The notes: generated by a model from the sequence alone, not told the origin. A stretch of DNA of 64,000 nucleotides from Streptomyces tsukubensis (GCF_003932715.1 NZ_CP020700.1:1696501-1760500), one strand, 5' to 3'; positions 19,526 through 30,033 are shown, numbered from the stretch's first letter. Made by a program: numbers and translations.

Positions 19526-22486
19526 TCACCGTCGCAGGGCGTTCAGCGCCTTCCCCACGATCTGTGCCCGCTCGGCCGCCGTGCGCACGTGCTCCAGGCC
19601 GAAGCCGAGGAGCAGCGTGTCACGGGTGATGACGGCCGAGGCCGACGGGAACCGGTCCTGGCTCCGCTCCCAGTTCCCGCGCGGTGCCGGGCTGCCCGCG
19701 GGCGGTGCCGTGGTGCTCCACGGGCCGAGGGAGGTCTCGAAACCGCCGTCCACCTGCTCGCCGCCCGCGGTGACCAGCCTGGTGTCGTCGACGAAGACGC
19801 CGCGACCGCCGTCACTCGGGTCGGTGATGTAGGAGACGTGGACTTCGATCTGCTTGCCCGCGTAGGCGCTCAGATCGAAGGATGCGGCCTTCCAGCCGTC
19901 GGAGGCTCCGGTGAAGGAGTTCCAGGCGCCGGTCGTTCCGGTCGCCGTGCAGCCGTCGGCGCCCAGCGTCAGATAGTTGCGCAGATGGGGGTGCTGGTTG
20001 AGGTAGAACGCCGCCTCGCACTCGGTCGGCACGGTGGTACGGGTACCGCCGTTCAGATCCGGCAGGGTGGTCCAGTCGTTCTGGCCCGCGGTACGGACCT
20101 CGACGACGGCGTTGTCGTAGCCGGGCTCCGTGTTGAAGCTCAGCCGCATGTTCAGCTTCGGGCCCTGGGCCGCGGTGGTGCCGCCGAGGTCGACGGTGCG
20201 GCTGAGCCGCTGCCACGAGCCGTTGCGGTGCGGCGCGACCGCGTAGTACTGGCCTTCGTACGGCGAGAACGGCATCCGTACGCCCGGGTAGTCGCCCGCC
20301 GCCGCGCTGCGGAACTGCGGGAACTGGGCCGACGGCAGCGTGTCGGAGGTGACGGTGTAGGCCCCGGCCGCGTTCAGCGGGTTCCCGGGCGCGTCACCGA
20401 GCCCGCCGGCGGCACCCGCGAGGCGTCCGGATCCGGCGAAGGCGTTCACTCCACCGAGTGAGGCCCGGCCGGAGGCTCCGAGGTAGTACTGCGCGAAGTC
20501 GTCGCTGACGGCCCGCCCGAGGTTGGCGTTGCCTCCGGCGCGCTCACCGGCGGTGACCAGCTTGCCGCCCTCGTTGAGATAGGCCCGTACCGCCTTGGTG
20601 GTGGCCCAGGACGGCGCGGCGGCACCCGTGTACCAGACGGCGGTGCCGAAGTGGCTCAGGACGCCCAGCGGGTGCGGGGTGCCCTGGGCGGCGACGTCCC
20701 AGACGGCGGCGCTCTTCTTGTTCTGCGCCAGGGCGGCGGTGTAGAGCCCGGCGTGCTGCGCGGGGGCGGTGCCGCCCTCCTCCGCGATCACCAGGGCGTC
20801 GGCCCGCGGCCGTTCGGCGACGGTGTAGCTGAAGGGCGTGCTGGAGACCTGCTTGCCCTGCTTGTTCCGGCCGGTGAACCAGACCTCGACGGTGTCGCCG
20901 ACCTCGCCGTGCTCGACCTCGGCGCGGTACTCGTCGAAGCGGATGTTGTCCTCGCCGCCGAAGGTTTCGCCGCCCTTCCAGGCTTCGAGGTCCTCGTCGT
21001 GGACCCGGCCGCCGTTGACGCGGTAGTTCAGCTCCTTGTTCCGCAGGTTCTTGTTGGCGACGACGGACACCTCCTGGTCGCCACCGCGGGCGTACGAGAC
21101 GGTGAACGGGTCGGGGGTGAAGTCGGCGGCCTTCAGACCGAGCGACGACGCCGGCTGGTCGGGCGTCAGGGAGCTCTCGGCGACCGCGAGCGCGAAGGGG
21201 ATGTTCTTCGCGAACTCCTGCTGGATCAGCTTCTCGTCGTCCGGGAAGGTGAAGACGGAGGCGCAGTCGGCCGGATTCCACTGGTCGTTCGGGTCGATCC
21301 GGGAGATCGTGGCACAGGTCGACATCTCGGGGGTGAACATCATCATCCCGTTGACGTTGGCCGCATGGCCGTCCGCCTCGCCGTTGGTGATGTACAGCTC
21401 GGAGGAGACCTGGGGCCGGTAGCCGGGGATCGCGGAGTTCGCGGGCGTGCCGGCGATCGTCTCGTACGCCACATCGTCGGGGGTCTTGCTGGCGACCTGC
21501 CAGCCGACGCCGTAGAGGATCAGCTCGGCCGCCGAGTGGTAGTTGATGCCGTACTGGAAGCCGATCCGCTTCTGGAAGGCGTCGACGGCCTTGGTCTCGG
21601 GCTCCGAGCCGGGGCCGGTGCCGCGGAAGGTCTCGTCGAACGGGTCGGGGGACGAACCCTCGTTGTCGTAGCCCCACTTGTAGGAGAAGTTGCGGTTCAG
21701 GTCGACGCCGTCGCCGGCGGATATGGTGCCGTCGCCGTTGTTGTCCCGGAGGTTCTTCCGCCACTGGCGCTCGGACGTCCCGGTGAAGGTGTAGTCGTAG
21801 CCGTCCGGGTTGGCCGAGAGCACGAACCAGATCTCCGAGCTGTCCACCAGCTTGGTGATCTTGGGGTCCTTGCCGTAGCCGTCCAGGTAGTGGTGCATCA
21901 GCCGCCGGGTCATCTCCGGGGTGATCCACTCCCGGGCGTGCTGGTTGGACAGATAGAGCGTGGCGGGCTTGGCACCGTCCCGGACGGTCTTCGCGTTCTT
22001 GCTGACCTTGAGCGCGAGGATGTCCTGGCCCTTGACCGACTTCCCGATGCTGACGGCCTTGGTGATCGACGGATTGGCCTGGGCGGTGGCCAGGATCTCG
22101 TTCTTCAGCCCGTTCTCACCGCTGTACGGGCGGAAGACCCCGTCCCCCGCGGCGGCGACCCGCTTCAGGGCGGCGGCCGAGAGCTGGTGCTCCTTGAGGC
22201 TGATGCCCTGCCCGCGCAGCTCACCCGCCTGTTGGTCGGTCAGATACACCTCGACGGTGGCGGTTCCCTCTTCGGGTACCCGCTCGCTGAGTTCATGGCC
22301 GTCGGCGCCCGCCGCGAGCAGCAGCGGCACCTGGGCCTTGGTGACGGTGGCCCGCCACACGGACAGCCCGTCGTCGCCGGCTCCCCCGCCCCCGCCGTCG
22401 GACTGCGCCTGGGCGAACGGTGCCGCCGCGAGCGTCGCGGCCAGGAGTGATGCCGCGGCGAGCAGCGATCTCGCTCTTCGTCTCAT
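19526..22486 (-). CDS. Secreted M14 zinc carboxypeptidase
   Basis: This 986-residue protein begins with a Sec signal (MRRRARSLLAAASLLAATLA, cleavage near AQAQ) and a propeptide of about 90 residues. The M14 domain follows: zinc ligands in SNQHAREWIT near residue 184, substrate-binding VDLNRNFSYKWG near residue 260, third ligand in YHSAAE near residue 315 and catalytic Glu in FTPEMST near residue 384. Beyond about residue 430 are Ig-like and beta-rich segments, then a stretch near residue 790 (NTEPGYDNAVVEV, GVFVDDTRLV) typical of immune-inhibitor-A-like adhesive modules. It should act outside the cell, trimming C-terminal residues of proteins. It is probably a single transcription unit. Confidence 0.92.
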   Translation of the reverse strand: MRRRARSLLAAASLLAATLAAAPFAQAQSDGGGGGAGDDGLSVWRATVTKAQVPLLLAAGADGHELSERVPEEGTATVEVYLTDQQAGELRGQGISLKEHQLSAAALKRVAAAGDGVFRPYSGENGLKNEILATAQANPSITKAVSIGKSVKGQDILALKVSKNAKTVRDGAKPATLYLSNQHAREWITPEMTRRLMHHYLDGYGKDPKITKLVDSSEIWFVLSANPDGYDYTFTGTSERQWRKNLRDNNGDGTISAGDGVDLNRNFSYKWGYDNEGSSPDPFDETFRGTGPGSEPETKAVDAFQKRIGFQYGINYHSAAELILYGVGWQVASKTPDDVAYETIAGTPANSAIPGYRPQVSSELYITNGEADGHAANVNGMMMFTPEMSTCATISRIDPNDQWNPADCASVFTFPDDEKLIQQEFAKNIPFALAVAESSLTPDQPASSLGLKAADFTPDPFTVSYARGGDQEVSVVANKNLRNKELNYRVNGGRVHDEDLEAWKGGETFGGEDNIRFDEYRAEVEHGEVGDTVEVWFTGRNKQGKQVSSTPFSYTVAERPRADALVIAEEGGTAPAQHAGLYTAALAQNKKSAAVWDVAAQGTPHPLGVLSHFGTAVWYTGAAAPSWATTKAVRAYLNEGGKLVTAGERAGGNANLGRAVSDDFAQYYLGASGRASLGGVNAFAGSGRLAGAAGGLGDAPGNPLNAAGAYTVTSDTLPSAQFPQFRSAAAGDYPGVRMPFSPYEGQYYAVAPHRNGSWQRLSRTVDLGGTTAAQGPKLNMRLSFNTEPGYDNAVVEVRTAGQNDWTTLPDLNGGTRTTVPTECEAAFYLNQHPHLRNYLTLGADGCTATGTTGAWNSFTGASDGWKAASFDLSAYAGKQIEVHVSYITDPSDGGRGVFVDDTRLVTAGGEQVDGGFETSLGPWSTTAPPAGSPAPRGNWERSQDRFPSASAVITRDTLLLGFGLEHVRTAAERAQIVGKALNALRR

Positions 22487-22598
22487 GGAGCCCCCCTTGC
22501 TGGTTATGCGCCAGAAAGCGAACGGGAGCCAGACTGTTCATCGTGAATGACCATGTCAAGACATGGGGCCCCGCTATCTCAGGGGCCACACACGTGTA

Positions 22599-22627
22599 CG
22601 GCCCCGGAGCGAAGGCTTCCGGGGCCG
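22599..22627 (-). terminator. Hairpin downstream of whiA (distal)
   Basis: A 12-bp stem with one bulged base (22599-22610 with 22615-22627) is the second of two hairpins past whiA. Confidence 0.55.
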
Positions 22628-22673
22628 GGGCCGTACGGGCTACGGGCGGGGCGCCGCAGGTCGGCGGGGTGGT

Positions 22674-22702
22674 CCGCGCGCCGGGAGGCCCCCGGCGCGC
22701 GG
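22674..22702 (-). terminator. Terminator hairpin after whiA (proximal)
   Basis: A perfect 12-bp stem ccgcgcgccggg (22674-22685 with 22691-22702) closes a 5-base loop directly after the whiA stop at 22709. Confidence 0.8.
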
Positions 22703-22708
22703 TCCGGG

Positions 22709-23698
22709 TCAGACGGCGAGACCCTCGGCCATGTCCTCCGTGAGGCTGGACTCGGTGCCGGGGATGCCCAGATCCTGGGCGCGCTTGTCGGCCATCGCCA
22801 GCAGCCGGCGGATCCGGCCGGCCACCGCGTCCTTCGTGAGCGGCGGGTCGGCGAGCGCGCCCAGCTCCTCCAGGGACGCCTGCTTGTGCTCCATGCGGAG
22901 CCGGCCGGCGGCCGCGAGGTGCTCGGGGACCTCCTCGCCGAGGATCTCCAGGGCCCGCTGGACCCGGGCGCCCGCGGCGACCGCGGCCCGCGCCGAGCGG
23001 CGCAGATTGGCGTCGTCGAAGTTGGCCAGGCGGTTGGCGGTGGCGCGCACCTCGCGCCGCATCCGCCGCTCCTCCCAGGCCAGGACGGACTCGTGCGCCC
23101 CGAGCCGGGTCAGCAGCGCCCCGATGGCGTCGCCGTCCCGGACGACGACCCGGTCCACGCCCCGTACCTCACGGGCCTTGGCCGCGATGGAGAGCCGCCG
23201 GGCGGCGCCCACCAGGGCGAGCGCGGCCTCCGGGCCGGGGCAGGTGACCTCCAGCGAGGAGGAGCGGCCGGGCTCGGTGAGGGAGCCGTGGGCCAGGAAC
23301 GCTCCGCGCCAGGCCGCCTCCGCATCGCAGGTGGCCCCGGAGACGACCTGCGGCGGCAGTCCGCGGATGGGGCGGCCGCGGCCGTCCACCAGACCGGTCT
23401 GCCGGGCCAGCTGGTCACCGCCCGCGACCACCCGCACCACGTAGCGCGAGCCGCGGCGCAGCCCGCCGGGGGCCATCACCATCAGCTCGGAGCCGTGGCC
23501 GAAGATCTCCAGGATGTCCCGCTTCAGCCGACGCGCGGCGATGCCGGTGTCCAGTTCGGCTTCGATCACGATGCGCCCGCTCACCAGATGCAGTCCGCCC
23601 GCGAACCGCAGGATCGCCGAGACCTCCGCTTTTCTGCAGCAGGTCCGGGTGACGGGAAGCCGGGAGATTTCGTCCTTCACCGCTGCCGTCATCGCCAT
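22709..23698 (-). CDS. whiA: Sporulation transcription factor WhiA
   Basis: This 329-residue protein starts [15 protein letters not shown] and has the LAGLIDADG-endonuclease-like N-terminal domain, without endonuclease activity in the family, and the C-terminal helix-turn-helix (about residues 255-310) in [20 protein letters not shown], followed by a short tail. WhiA works with WhiB to activate sporulation septation genes in aerial hyphae; it also occurs in non-sporulating Gram-positives. The start overlaps the end of yvcK by 10 bases. It is the last gene of the uvrC-rapZ-yvcK-whiA run, an arrangement kept across Gram-positive bacteria. Confidence 0.98.
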   Translation of the reverse strand: MAMTAAVKDEISRLPVTRTCCRKAEVSAILRFAGGLHLVSGRIVIEAELDTGIAARRLKRDILEIFGHGSELMVMAPGGLRRGSRYVVRVVAGGDQLARQTGLVDGRGRPIRGLPPQVVSGATCDAEAAWRGAFLAHGSLTEPGRSSSLEVTCPGPEAALALVGAARRLSIAAKAREVRGVDRVVVRDGDAIGALLTRLGAHESVLAWEERRMRREVRATANRLANFDDANLRRSARAAVAAGARVQRALEILGEEVPEHLAAAGRLRMEHKQASLEELGALADPPLTKDAVAGRIRRLLAMADKRAQDLGIPGTESSLTEDMAEGLAV

Positions 23699-24756
23699 GG
23701 GCCGATCCTTCCATGCATCCGAAAAATACGGTCGTACGCGGCGGCCAGCAGCTCCGGGTCGTGCTTCGGAACCCCTCCCCCCGGGCCTTCGCCCGCGCCG
23801 GAGGCCGTACCGGCGACCGCCACGGGCGCGAGCTCGACCGCGGCGCCGAGGCGCCGGGCGGCCTCGGCCAGGGAATCGCGGTCGGGCACGGCGGCCTCGT
23901 CGGCCAGCACCACGTCCAGAGCGAGTTTAGGCGCGTGTCGTCCCAAAACCTCCAAATGACGCTGCGGTGAGAACCCGTCCGTTTCGCCCGGTTGGGGCGC
24001 CAGATTGAGGGAGAGAACACGCCGTGCCTTGGTCTCCACCAGCGCGTCGAGCAGTTCGGGCACCAGCAGATGGGGGATGACGGAGGAGAACCAGGAACCG
24101 GGTCCCAGAACCACCCAGTCGGCGTCAAGAACGGCGGCCACGGCCTCCGGTACGGCGGGCGGATCGGCCGGGACGAGATGGACGGACTGCACCTCTCCGG
24201 GGGTGAGGGCGACCGTCGCCTGCCCCCGGACCGTACCCACCTCGTCGGGGCGGTCCGGATCATGGCCCCGGACCAGGGCCTGGAGCTCCAGCGGCACGGC
24301 GGACATCGGCAGCACCCTGCCGTGCGCCCCGAGCAGCCTGCCGACCAGGTCGAGGGCCTGGACATGGTCCCCGAGCTGTTCCCAGAGGGCGACGATCAGC
24401 ACATTGCCCACGGCGTGGTCGTGCAGCTCGCCGCGGGACTGGAAGCGGTGCTGGATCACCCGGGACCAGGTGCGGCCCCAATCGTCGTCCCCGCAGAGCG
24501 CGGCCAGCGCCTTGCGGAGATCGCCGGGCGGCAGCACCCCCAGCTCCTCCCGGAGCCGGCCGCTGGAGCCGCCGTCGTCGGCGACGGTGACCACGGCGGT
24601 GAGATCACCGGTGATCCGGCGCAGGGCGGCGAGGGACGCGGACAGGCCGCGGCCGCCGCCGAGGGCGACGACCTTGGGCTGGGCACCGCGTTTGCGCGCG
24701 CCGGCCTGAGTGCCGAACCGGCGCAGCCGCCGCAGACGCAGGGAGTGTCCGGTCAC
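23689..24756 (-). CDS. yvcK: YvcK/CofD-family protein (gluconeogenesis factor)
   Basis: This 355-residue protein contains [20 protein letters not shown] near residue 28, [18 protein letters not shown] near residue 58 and [13 protein letters not shown], the nucleotide-sugar-binding fold shared with CofD transferases. In Bacillus and mycobacteria, YvcK (CuvA) binds UDP-sugars and is needed for cell shape and growth on gluconeogenic carbon. GTG 24756 overlaps the rapZ stop (GTGA), so translation is coupled; an Arg-rich leader ([11 protein letters not shown]) precedes the fold. Confidence 0.92.
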   Translation of the reverse strand: MTGHSLRLRRLRRFGTQAGARKRGAQPKVVALGGGRGLSASLAALRRITGDLTAVVTVADDGGSSGRLREELGVLPPGDLRKALAALCGDDDWGRTWSRVIQHRFQSRGELHDHAVGNVLIVALWEQLGDHVQALDLVGRLLGAHGRVLPMSAVPLELQALVRGHDPDRPDEVGTVRGQATVALTPGEVQSVHLVPADPPAVPEAVAAVLDADWVVLGPGSWFSSVIPHLLVPELLDALVETKARRVLSLNLAPQPGETDGFSPQRHLEVLGRHAPKLALDVVLADEAAVPDRDSLAEAARRLGAAVELAPVAVAGTASGAGEGPGGGVPKHDPELLAAAYDRIFRMHGRIGPWR

Positions 24757-25691
24757 TCGCGCCCCATGTCCCGGTGGACGACGACGGTCTCGACGCCCTC
24801 GGAGGAGAGCCGGGCCGCGAGCTTCTCGGCCGTGGCGACGGAGCGGTGCTTGCCGCCGGTACAGCCGACGGCGACGGTGACGTACCGCTTGCCCTCGCGG
24901 CGGTACCCGGCGGCGATCAGCTGGAGCAGTTCGGTGTAGCGGTCGAGGAACTCCTTGGCGCCGGGCTGGTTGTAGACGTAGTTCGACACCTCCTCGTTGA
25001 GTCCGGTGAACGGGCGCAGCTCGGGGACCCAGTGGGGGTTCGGCAGGAAGCGCATGTCGACCACGAGGTCGGCGTCGACGGGCAGGCCGTACTTGAAGCC
25101 GAAGGACATCACGGTGGCCCGCAGTTCGGGCTCCTCGTCGCCGGCGAACTGGGCGTCCATCTTGGCCCGCAGCTCGTGGACGTTGAGGCTGGAGGTGTCG
25201 ATCACCAGATCGGCGTCCCCGCGCAGCTCGCGCAGGAGATCGCGTTCGGCGGCGATGCCGTCGACGATCCGGCCGTCGCCCTGGAGGGGGTGCGGCCGGC
25301 GGACCGATTCGAACCGGCGCACCAGGGCCTCGTCGGAGGACTCCAGGAAAACGATCCGGCGCGTGACCTGCTTGGAGTCGAGGTCCGCGAGGGACTCGCG
25401 CAGATTGTCGAAGAAACGCCCGCCGCGGACGTCGACGACGACCGCGATCCTGGCCACATTGCCCTGGGAGCGCGCGCCCAGCTCCACCATGGTGGGGATC
25501 AGGGCGGGCGGGAGGTTGTCCACCACGAACCAGCCGAGGTCCTCCAGGCATTTGGCGGCGGTACTGCGCCCGGCGCCGGACATGCCGGAGATGATGACCA
25601 GCTCGGGGATGGCCGCTTCCACGGCCCCTCCGGGCTCGTTGACACTGCCCGTACTCACGTCTGCCGCTCCGTCTGTGTGGTGCTCGTTCAT
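24753..25691 (-). CDS. rapZ: RapZ-like nucleotide-binding protein (RNase adapter)
   Basis: This 312-residue protein has Walker [10 protein letters not shown] at residues 36-44 and a Walker B-like AVVVDVRGG near 87. The C-terminal half contains [18 protein letters not shown] and [13 protein letters not shown], characteristic of RapZ/YvcJ. In E. coli RapZ guides RNase E to the GlmZ RNA that controls glmS; in Gram-positives the role is less clear and it hydrolyses nucleotides. A polar tail of about 30 residues precedes the P-loop. It overlaps uvrC and yvcK by 4 bases each. Confidence 0.93.
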   Translation of the reverse strand: MNEHHTDGAADVSTGSVNEPGGAVEAAIPELVIISGMSGAGRSTAAKCLEDLGWFVVDNLPPALIPTMVELGARSQGNVARIAVVVDVRGGRFFDNLRESLADLDSKQVTRRIVFLESSDEALVRRFESVRRPHPLQGDGRIVDGIAAERDLLRELRGDADLVIDTSSLNVHELRAKMDAQFAGDEEPELRATVMSFGFKYGLPVDADLVVDMRFLPNPHWVPELRPFTGLNEEVSNYVYNQPGAKEFLDRYTELLQLIAAGYRREGKRYVTVAVGCTGGKHRSVATAEKLAARLSSEGVETVVVHRDMGRE

Positions 25692-27775
25692 TCTGTGCTT
25701 CCCCCGTCGTTCTCTTCCATGATCTCTCCGGTTGCCGTGTTCACGGCAGGGGCGGCCGGGGCCGCCCGGGTGAGGGCCGCGACGACCGACTCGGCGGTCT
25801 TGCGGCCCATGCCGGGAACTTCGCAGATCTGCTCGATTGTCGCGCCTCTCAGCCGTTTCACCGAGCCGAAATGCTTGATCAGCGCCTGCTTGCGGGCGTC
25901 ACCGAGACCGGGGATCTCGTCGAGGGGGCTGCTGCGGAGGCGTTTGGTGCGCTTGCTGCGCTGGTAGCGGATGGCGAAGTCGTGTGCCGTGTCACGGACC
26001 CGCTGGAGCAGATAGAGCCCTTCGCTGGAGCGCGGGAGCACCACCGGATCGTCCTCGCCGGGCAGCCAGACCTCCTCCAGGCGCTTGGCGAGCCCGCAGA
26101 CGGCGACGTCGTCGATCCCCAGCTCGTCGAGGGCCCGGCGGGCCGCCGCGACCTGCGGGGCGCCGCCGTCGACCACCACGAGCTGCGGGGGGTACGCGAA
26201 GCGGCGGGGGCGTCCCTCGTCGTCGCGGGTCCCGCCGCCGTGGGCACCGTCCGGGTCCGTACGGGCACCCTCCGCACCGTCTGCCGCTTCGGGGCCGGGC
26301 GGGCCGACAGGGCCGTCGAGCGGGTCCGGGCCGGACACCGGGGCGTCGTCCGCGCCGATCCACTCCCCCGTCCGGTCCTTCTCCGCCAGATAGCGGCGGA
26401 ACCGGCGGGAGACCACCTCGTGCATCGCCCGGACATCGTCCTGACCGGCGAAGGATTTGATCTGGAAGCGGCGGTATTCGCTCTTGCGGGGCAGTCCGTC
26501 CTCGAAGACGACCATGGACGCCACCACGTCCTCGCCCTGGAGGTGCGAGATGTCGAAGCACTCGATGCGCAGGGGTGCAGATTCGAGGCCGAGGGCCTCG
26601 GCGATCTCCTCCAGCGCCCGGGAGCGGGTGGTGAGGTCACTGGCCCGCTTGGTCTTGTGGAGCGCCAGCGCCTGCTGGGCGTTGCGCTCGACGGTCTCCA
26701 TCAGGGCCCTCTTGTCGCCGCGCTGCGGCACCCGCAGGGAGACCTGGGAGCCGCGCCGCCCGGCCAGCCACTCCCCGACCGCCTCCGGGGCGGCGGGCAG
26801 GGCGGGCACGAGGACCTCCTTGGGCACGGCGTCGCCGCGTTCCTCCCCGTACAGCTGCTGGAGGGCGTGCTCGACCAGCCCGGCGGTGGAGACGGCCTCG
26901 ACCTTGTCGGTGACCCAGCCGCGCTGGCCGCGCACCCGGCCGCCGCGGACGTGGAAGATCTGGACGGCCGCCTCCAGCTCGTCCTCGGCGACGGCGATCA
27001 GATCGGCGTCGGTGGCATCGGCGAGGACGACGGCATTCTTCTCCAGGGCGCGCCGCAGGGCCGCTATGTCGTCGCGGAGCCGGGCGGCCCGCTCGTACTC
27101 CATCTCCTCGGCCGCCTCGGCCATCTGCTGTTCCAGCCGGCGCAGATAGGTGCCCGTGCGCCCGGCCATGAAATCGCAGAACTCCTCGGCCAGTTCACGG
27201 TGTTCCTCGGGGGTGACCCGGCCGACGCAGGGGGCCGAGCACTTGCCGATGTACCCCAGCAGACAGGGGCGGCCCTTCTGCCGGTGGTTGCGGAAGACCC
27301 CGGCGGAGCAGGTGCGGACGGGGAAGACCCGGAGCATCAGGTCGACGGTCTCGCGGATGGCCCAGGCGTGGCCGTACGGGCCGAAGTAGCGCACGCCCTT
27401 GCGCTTGGCGCCGCGCAGCACCTGGACGCGGGGGAACTCCTCGTTGAGGGTGACCGCCAGATAGGGGTAGCTCTTGTCGTCCCGGTACTTGACGTTGAAC
27501 CGGGGGTCGTACTCCTTGATCCAGGTGTACTCCAGCTGGAGCGCCTCGACCTCGGTGCCGACGACCGTCCACTCCACGGAGGCCGCCGTGGTGACCATGG
27601 TGGCGGTGCGCGGATGGAGGTTCGCCACGTCCTGGAAGTAGTTGGCGAGGCGGGCGCGGAGGTTCTTGGCCTTGCCCACGTAGATCACGCGGCGGTGTTC
27701 GTCGCGGAAGCGGTAGACCCCCGGAGAGTCGGGGATCTCTCCCGGCTTGGGGCGGTAGCTGGAGGGGTCGGCCAT
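25688..27775 (-). CDS. uvrC: Excinuclease ABC subunit C
   Basis: This 695-residue nuclease makes the 3' and 5' incisions in nucleotide excision repair. The GIY-YIG domain spans residues 12-95 ([28 protein letters not shown]), the UVR helical pair lies near 205-240, the RNase H-like 5' nuclease domain starts near 385 ([27 protein letters not shown]) and two helix-hairpin-helix motifs end it ([34 protein letters not shown]). Between about residues 505 and 560 there is a Pro/Gly/Asp-rich insert not needed by the fold. ATG 27775 gives the conserved [15 protein letters not shown] start. The stop overlaps rapZ. Confidence 0.97.
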   Translation of the reverse strand: MADPSSYRPKPGEIPDSPGVYRFRDEHRRVIYVGKAKNLRARLANYFQDVANLHPRTATMVTTAASVEWTVVGTEVEALQLEYTWIKEYDPRFNVKYRDDKSYPYLAVTLNEEFPRVQVLRGAKRKGVRYFGPYGHAWAIRETVDLMLRVFPVRTCSAGVFRNHRQKGRPCLLGYIGKCSAPCVGRVTPEEHRELAEEFCDFMAGRTGTYLRRLEQQMAEAAEEMEYERAARLRDDIAALRRALEKNAVVLADATDADLIAVAEDELEAAVQIFHVRGGRVRGQRGWVTDKVEAVSTAGLVEHALQQLYGEERGDAVPKEVLVPALPAAPEAVGEWLAGRRGSQVSLRVPQRGDKRALMETVERNAQQALALHKTKRASDLTTRSRALEEIAEALGLESAPLRIECFDISHLQGEDVVASMVVFEDGLPRKSEYRRFQIKSFAGQDDVRAMHEVVSRRFRRYLAEKDRTGEWIGADDAPVSGPDPLDGPVGPPGPEAADGAEGARTDPDGAHGGGTRDDEGRPRRFAYPPQLVVVDGGAPQVAAARRALDELGIDDVAVCGLAKRLEEVWLPGEDDPVVLPRSSEGLYLLQRVRDTAHDFAIRYQRSKRTKRLRSSPLDEIPGLGDARKQALIKHFGSVKRLRGATIEQICEVPGMGRKTAESVVAALTRAAPAAPAVNTATGEIMEENDGGSTE

Positions 27776-28142
27776 ACCGTCCACCCTACTGGCGGGCACC
27801 GACACCGCGGGGGCCGGAGGGGCCCGGCGAGAGGGGTACGGCAGACGGCTGCGGCGGGCCGCTCCCGCGGACGGGCCGGGCGGTGCGGACGGGCGCCCGC
27901 CGCCGGGGCGGGCGGCGGGCGCCACGGGCCCCGGGCCGGTGCGGGGACCGGCCCGGATCCTCCCCCGCGCCGGGAGCGCGGGGCCGGCCGCCCACCGCCC
28001 GGGAGGTCCCGCCCGTGGGGTGTCCGGGCGGCCGGGCGCGGGCGGATGCCCACCGTCCCCCGGAGGCCGTGGGGGCCTTCGGGGGACGGCCGGGACGAGG
28101 GCCGGGAGCGGCGGCCGGGAAGAGCGCCGCGGACCGGCTGCC
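27776..28142. other. GC-rich spacer between uvrC start and the gene at 28143
   Basis: These 367 bases hold two strong hairpins: a perfect 13-bp stem at 27892-27904 with 27911-27923, and the terminator at 28053-28089. The uvrC promoter should lie at the low-coordinate end. The frames that cross it are low-complexity Pro/Arg/Gly and look like chance. Confidence 0.6.
28053..28089 (-). terminator. Terminator hairpin after the protease-partner gene
   Basis: A 16-bp stem with one G-T type mismatch (28053-28068 with 28074-28089) and a 5-base loop lies about 55 bases past the stop at 28143. Confidence 0.75.
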
Positions 28143-29042
28143 TCAGACCTCCCGGGTCCGGCGGTGCAGGCGCCGGGCGGTGAATCCGCCGAGCAGGAGG
28201 ACGGTCAGCCCACCGGCTCCGGCGGCCGCGACGGCGGCGGAGACGGCCGGACCGTCCGCGGGTGCCGCCGGTGCCGGTGCGGCCTGTGCTGCCTGTTCTG
28301 GCTGCTCGGGGGCCGCCTGGGCGGGGCCCCCGTAGCCGCCCGCCGCGCCCTTCTTCGCATAGGCGGAACCGGGGAGCTTGTCGCCGTAGGCGGCCGCCAC
28401 CCGGGCACGGTAGGCGGCCAGGGTGGTGCCCTTCGTGCCCACGGCCCGTACCGCGTCCTCGTCGAGCGGCAGCACCCTGCTGCCTCCGGTGACGTACCAG
28501 GCGTCCGTCTGCGGCTCGCGGAAGACGGTTCCGCCGTGCAGCTTCGCGGCGCCCGCCTTCGCGTACCGGAACTCGTCGTCGCCGGTGGCTATGTTCACGA
28601 CCTGCCAGCCGGAGCCCGTATCGGCCGCCCAGACGGACGCCTTCTGCCCGTCGGAGGAGACCGCCGGGGTGGCGAGGAACTCGCTGCGGGCGACCGGGGC
28701 GCCCTTCTTCCCGGCCACGAAGTCCGGCGACAGGACGTACACCGCCACGGTCGCGCCCCCGGCGCGCGGCTCGGCGGTAGAGCGGGCCACGGCCCCGTCC
28801 CGGGCGAAGAACCGGGACAGGGTGGAGAGGGTGGCCGGTGAGGTGGCGGCGGCCCGGGCGGCCGCGAGGTCCGCTGCGGCGGCCGGGACCGGAGCCGGAG
28901 CCTGGGCGGGTGCGGGTGCGGCGGCGGCCTGGCCGGAGAGGGTGCCGAGGGCGCCCAGGGCGAGGCAGACGGCGGCGCCGGCGAGGGCGGCCTCGCGTGC
29001 GGCGCCCGTCCGGGCCGGTGCGGTGCGGGGGTTCCGCTTCAT
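28143..29042 (-). CDS. Membrane-anchored exported protein, partner of papain-like protease
   Basis: This 299-residue protein has an N-terminal signal ([20 protein letters not shown] then a hydrophobic core, QAAAAP cleavage), an external domain of about 200 residues, an Ala/Pro-rich linker and a C-terminal helix ([17 protein letters not shown]) followed by Arg-rich residues, so it sits outside the membrane anchored at its C-terminus. I recognise no catalytic motif. ATG 29042 has GGAG 10 bases upstream; GTG 29051 overlaps the stop of the upstream protease gene and would add three residues. The tight spacing implies co-expression with the protease. It may be its substrate, inhibitor or surface anchor. 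Confidence 0.65.
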   Translation of the reverse strand: MKRNPRTAPARTGAAREAALAGAAVCLALGALGTLSGQAAAAPAPAQAPAPVPAAAADLAAARAAATSPATLSTLSRFFARDGAVARSTAEPRAGGATVAVYVLSPDFVAGKKGAPVARSEFLATPAVSSDGQKASVWAADTGSGWQVVNIATGDDEFRYAKAGAAKLHGGTVFREPQTDAWYVTGGSRVLPLDEDAVRAVGTKGTTLAAYRARVAAAYGDKLPGSAYAKKGAAGGYGGPAQAAPEQPEQAAQAAPAPAAPADGPAVSAAVAAAGAGGLTVLLLGGFTARRLHRRTREV

Positions 29043-29047
29043 GGCGC

Positions 29048-29677
29048 TCACGCTCCGATCCGGTACAGCGAGTGGGTCCACGAGAAGCTGTTGTTGTTCA
29101 CGTACCAGGCGTGGGAGGCCCAGTTGTAGCGGGAGCTGGAGGGCCAGGGATCGCCCCAGTAGACCCAGCTGTTGGCGGTGTCGTAGCCGTAGATGACGTG
29201 CATGTGACCGCCGCCGCTCGACCACTGGATCCGGGTCTCGACGGGCCGGTTGGCGTTGATCTCGGTCTGCACGGCGGTGTAGCGCAGCCAGTCGGCGATG
29301 TACGTACCGGGGCTGACGCCCGTCCACCGCAGTCCGGTCTGCACATTGGCCAGGGTGGCCTGCGAGTTGGGGCACTCGCTGTTCTGGGAGCGGTTGAAGG
29401 CGGCGTTGCAGAACTGGTTCTGGGAGTAGGTGCGGCCGTAGTAGGTGGAGATGGTGTTTCCGGCGGCGGCCCAGCACCAGTTGGTCTTCAGCTGTGCTTG
29501 CATGGTGATGTTCAGCCGCTTCGAGGCGAGTGCGCCGACGTCACCGGGCCCGGGGGAGGCCGGTGCCACGGCGGCCGGGGCCGCCGTCGGAGCCGCCTGT
29601 GCGGTCGACAGGGGAAGGGTGAATACCGCGGCGAGGACGGCCGCCGCGGAGGCGAGCCGTCTCGTGGTGTTGCTCAT
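29048..29677 (-). CDS. Secreted papain-like cysteine protease
   Basis: This 209-residue protein has a Sec signal (MSNTTRRLASAAAVLAAVF, cleavage near AQAAP). The mature domain follows the papain-like pattern of the C39/C70 type: oxyanion Gln about residue 62 and nucleophile Cys68 in QLKTNWCWAAAG, His158 or His160 in GGGHMHVIYGYD and Asp near 178 in YWGDPW. Cys90 and Cys102 could form a disulfide. It is secreted and probably cuts peptides or acts on the partner encoded 5 bases downstream. The spacer before it carries GTGAACG elements shared with a divergent putative regulator. Confidence 0.8.
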   Translation of the reverse strand: MSNTTRRLASAAAVLAAVFTLPLSTAQAAPTAAPAAVAPASPGPGDVGALASKRLNITMQAQLKTNWCWAAAGNTISTYYGRTYSQNQFCNAAFNRSQNSECPNSQATLANVQTGLRWTGVSPGTYIADWLRYTAVQTEINANRPVETRIQWSSGGGHMHVIYGYDTANSWVYWGDPWPSSSRYNWASHAWYVNNNSFSWTHSLYRIGA

Positions 29678-29796
29678 CGCGTTCCTCCCGAAGGAAAAGA
29701 GGGTGGGGGTGGAGGAGCGCGTCCGGACGCTGCCCGTCGAGCATCAGTCCTTGTCGGGAGCAGGTCAACACGCTTCAATGCGGGGGAACACGGCGC

Positions 29797-29895
29797 TGTG
29801 AACGCCCCGACCGGGTTGTGAACGGACCGCCCGGCCCCACCTGCGCCGCCACCGCGGCCCGGCACCGGGGTCGGGCCGCGACCGTGAACGTTCAC
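29797..29895. promoter_or_regulatory. GTGAACG operator-like array in the divergent spacer
   Basis: In the 356-base spacer 29678-30033, TGTGAACG occurs at 29797-29804 and 29817-29824, exactly 20 bases apart, and a perfect 12-base palindrome GTGAACGTTCAC lies at 29884-29895. All three share GTGAACG. Sites two helical turns apart fit cooperative binding of a dimeric regulator. No gene is seen in the spacer. Confidence 0.45.
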
Positions 29896-30033
29896 CCGCC
29901 GGCCGGCTCCCGCGCGGGGCCGGACGCGGCAGCGGACCGGCAGCGCCCCGAAGCCGGCCCGCGCGGACCCGGCGGGCGCGTCGCGCCGTACCGCGGCCCG
30001 CCCGACGCGATGCGACGCCGCTGGAGGTTCCCC

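Noticed and set aside
22709..23698. LAGLIDADG homing endonuclease
   Set aside because: The fold is WhiA, a transcription factor of homing-endonuclease ancestry; gene order and helix-turn-helix end agree.
27776..28142. Possible extra gene before uvrC
   Set aside because: The frames here are low-complexity with no ribosome site and contain two strong hairpins.
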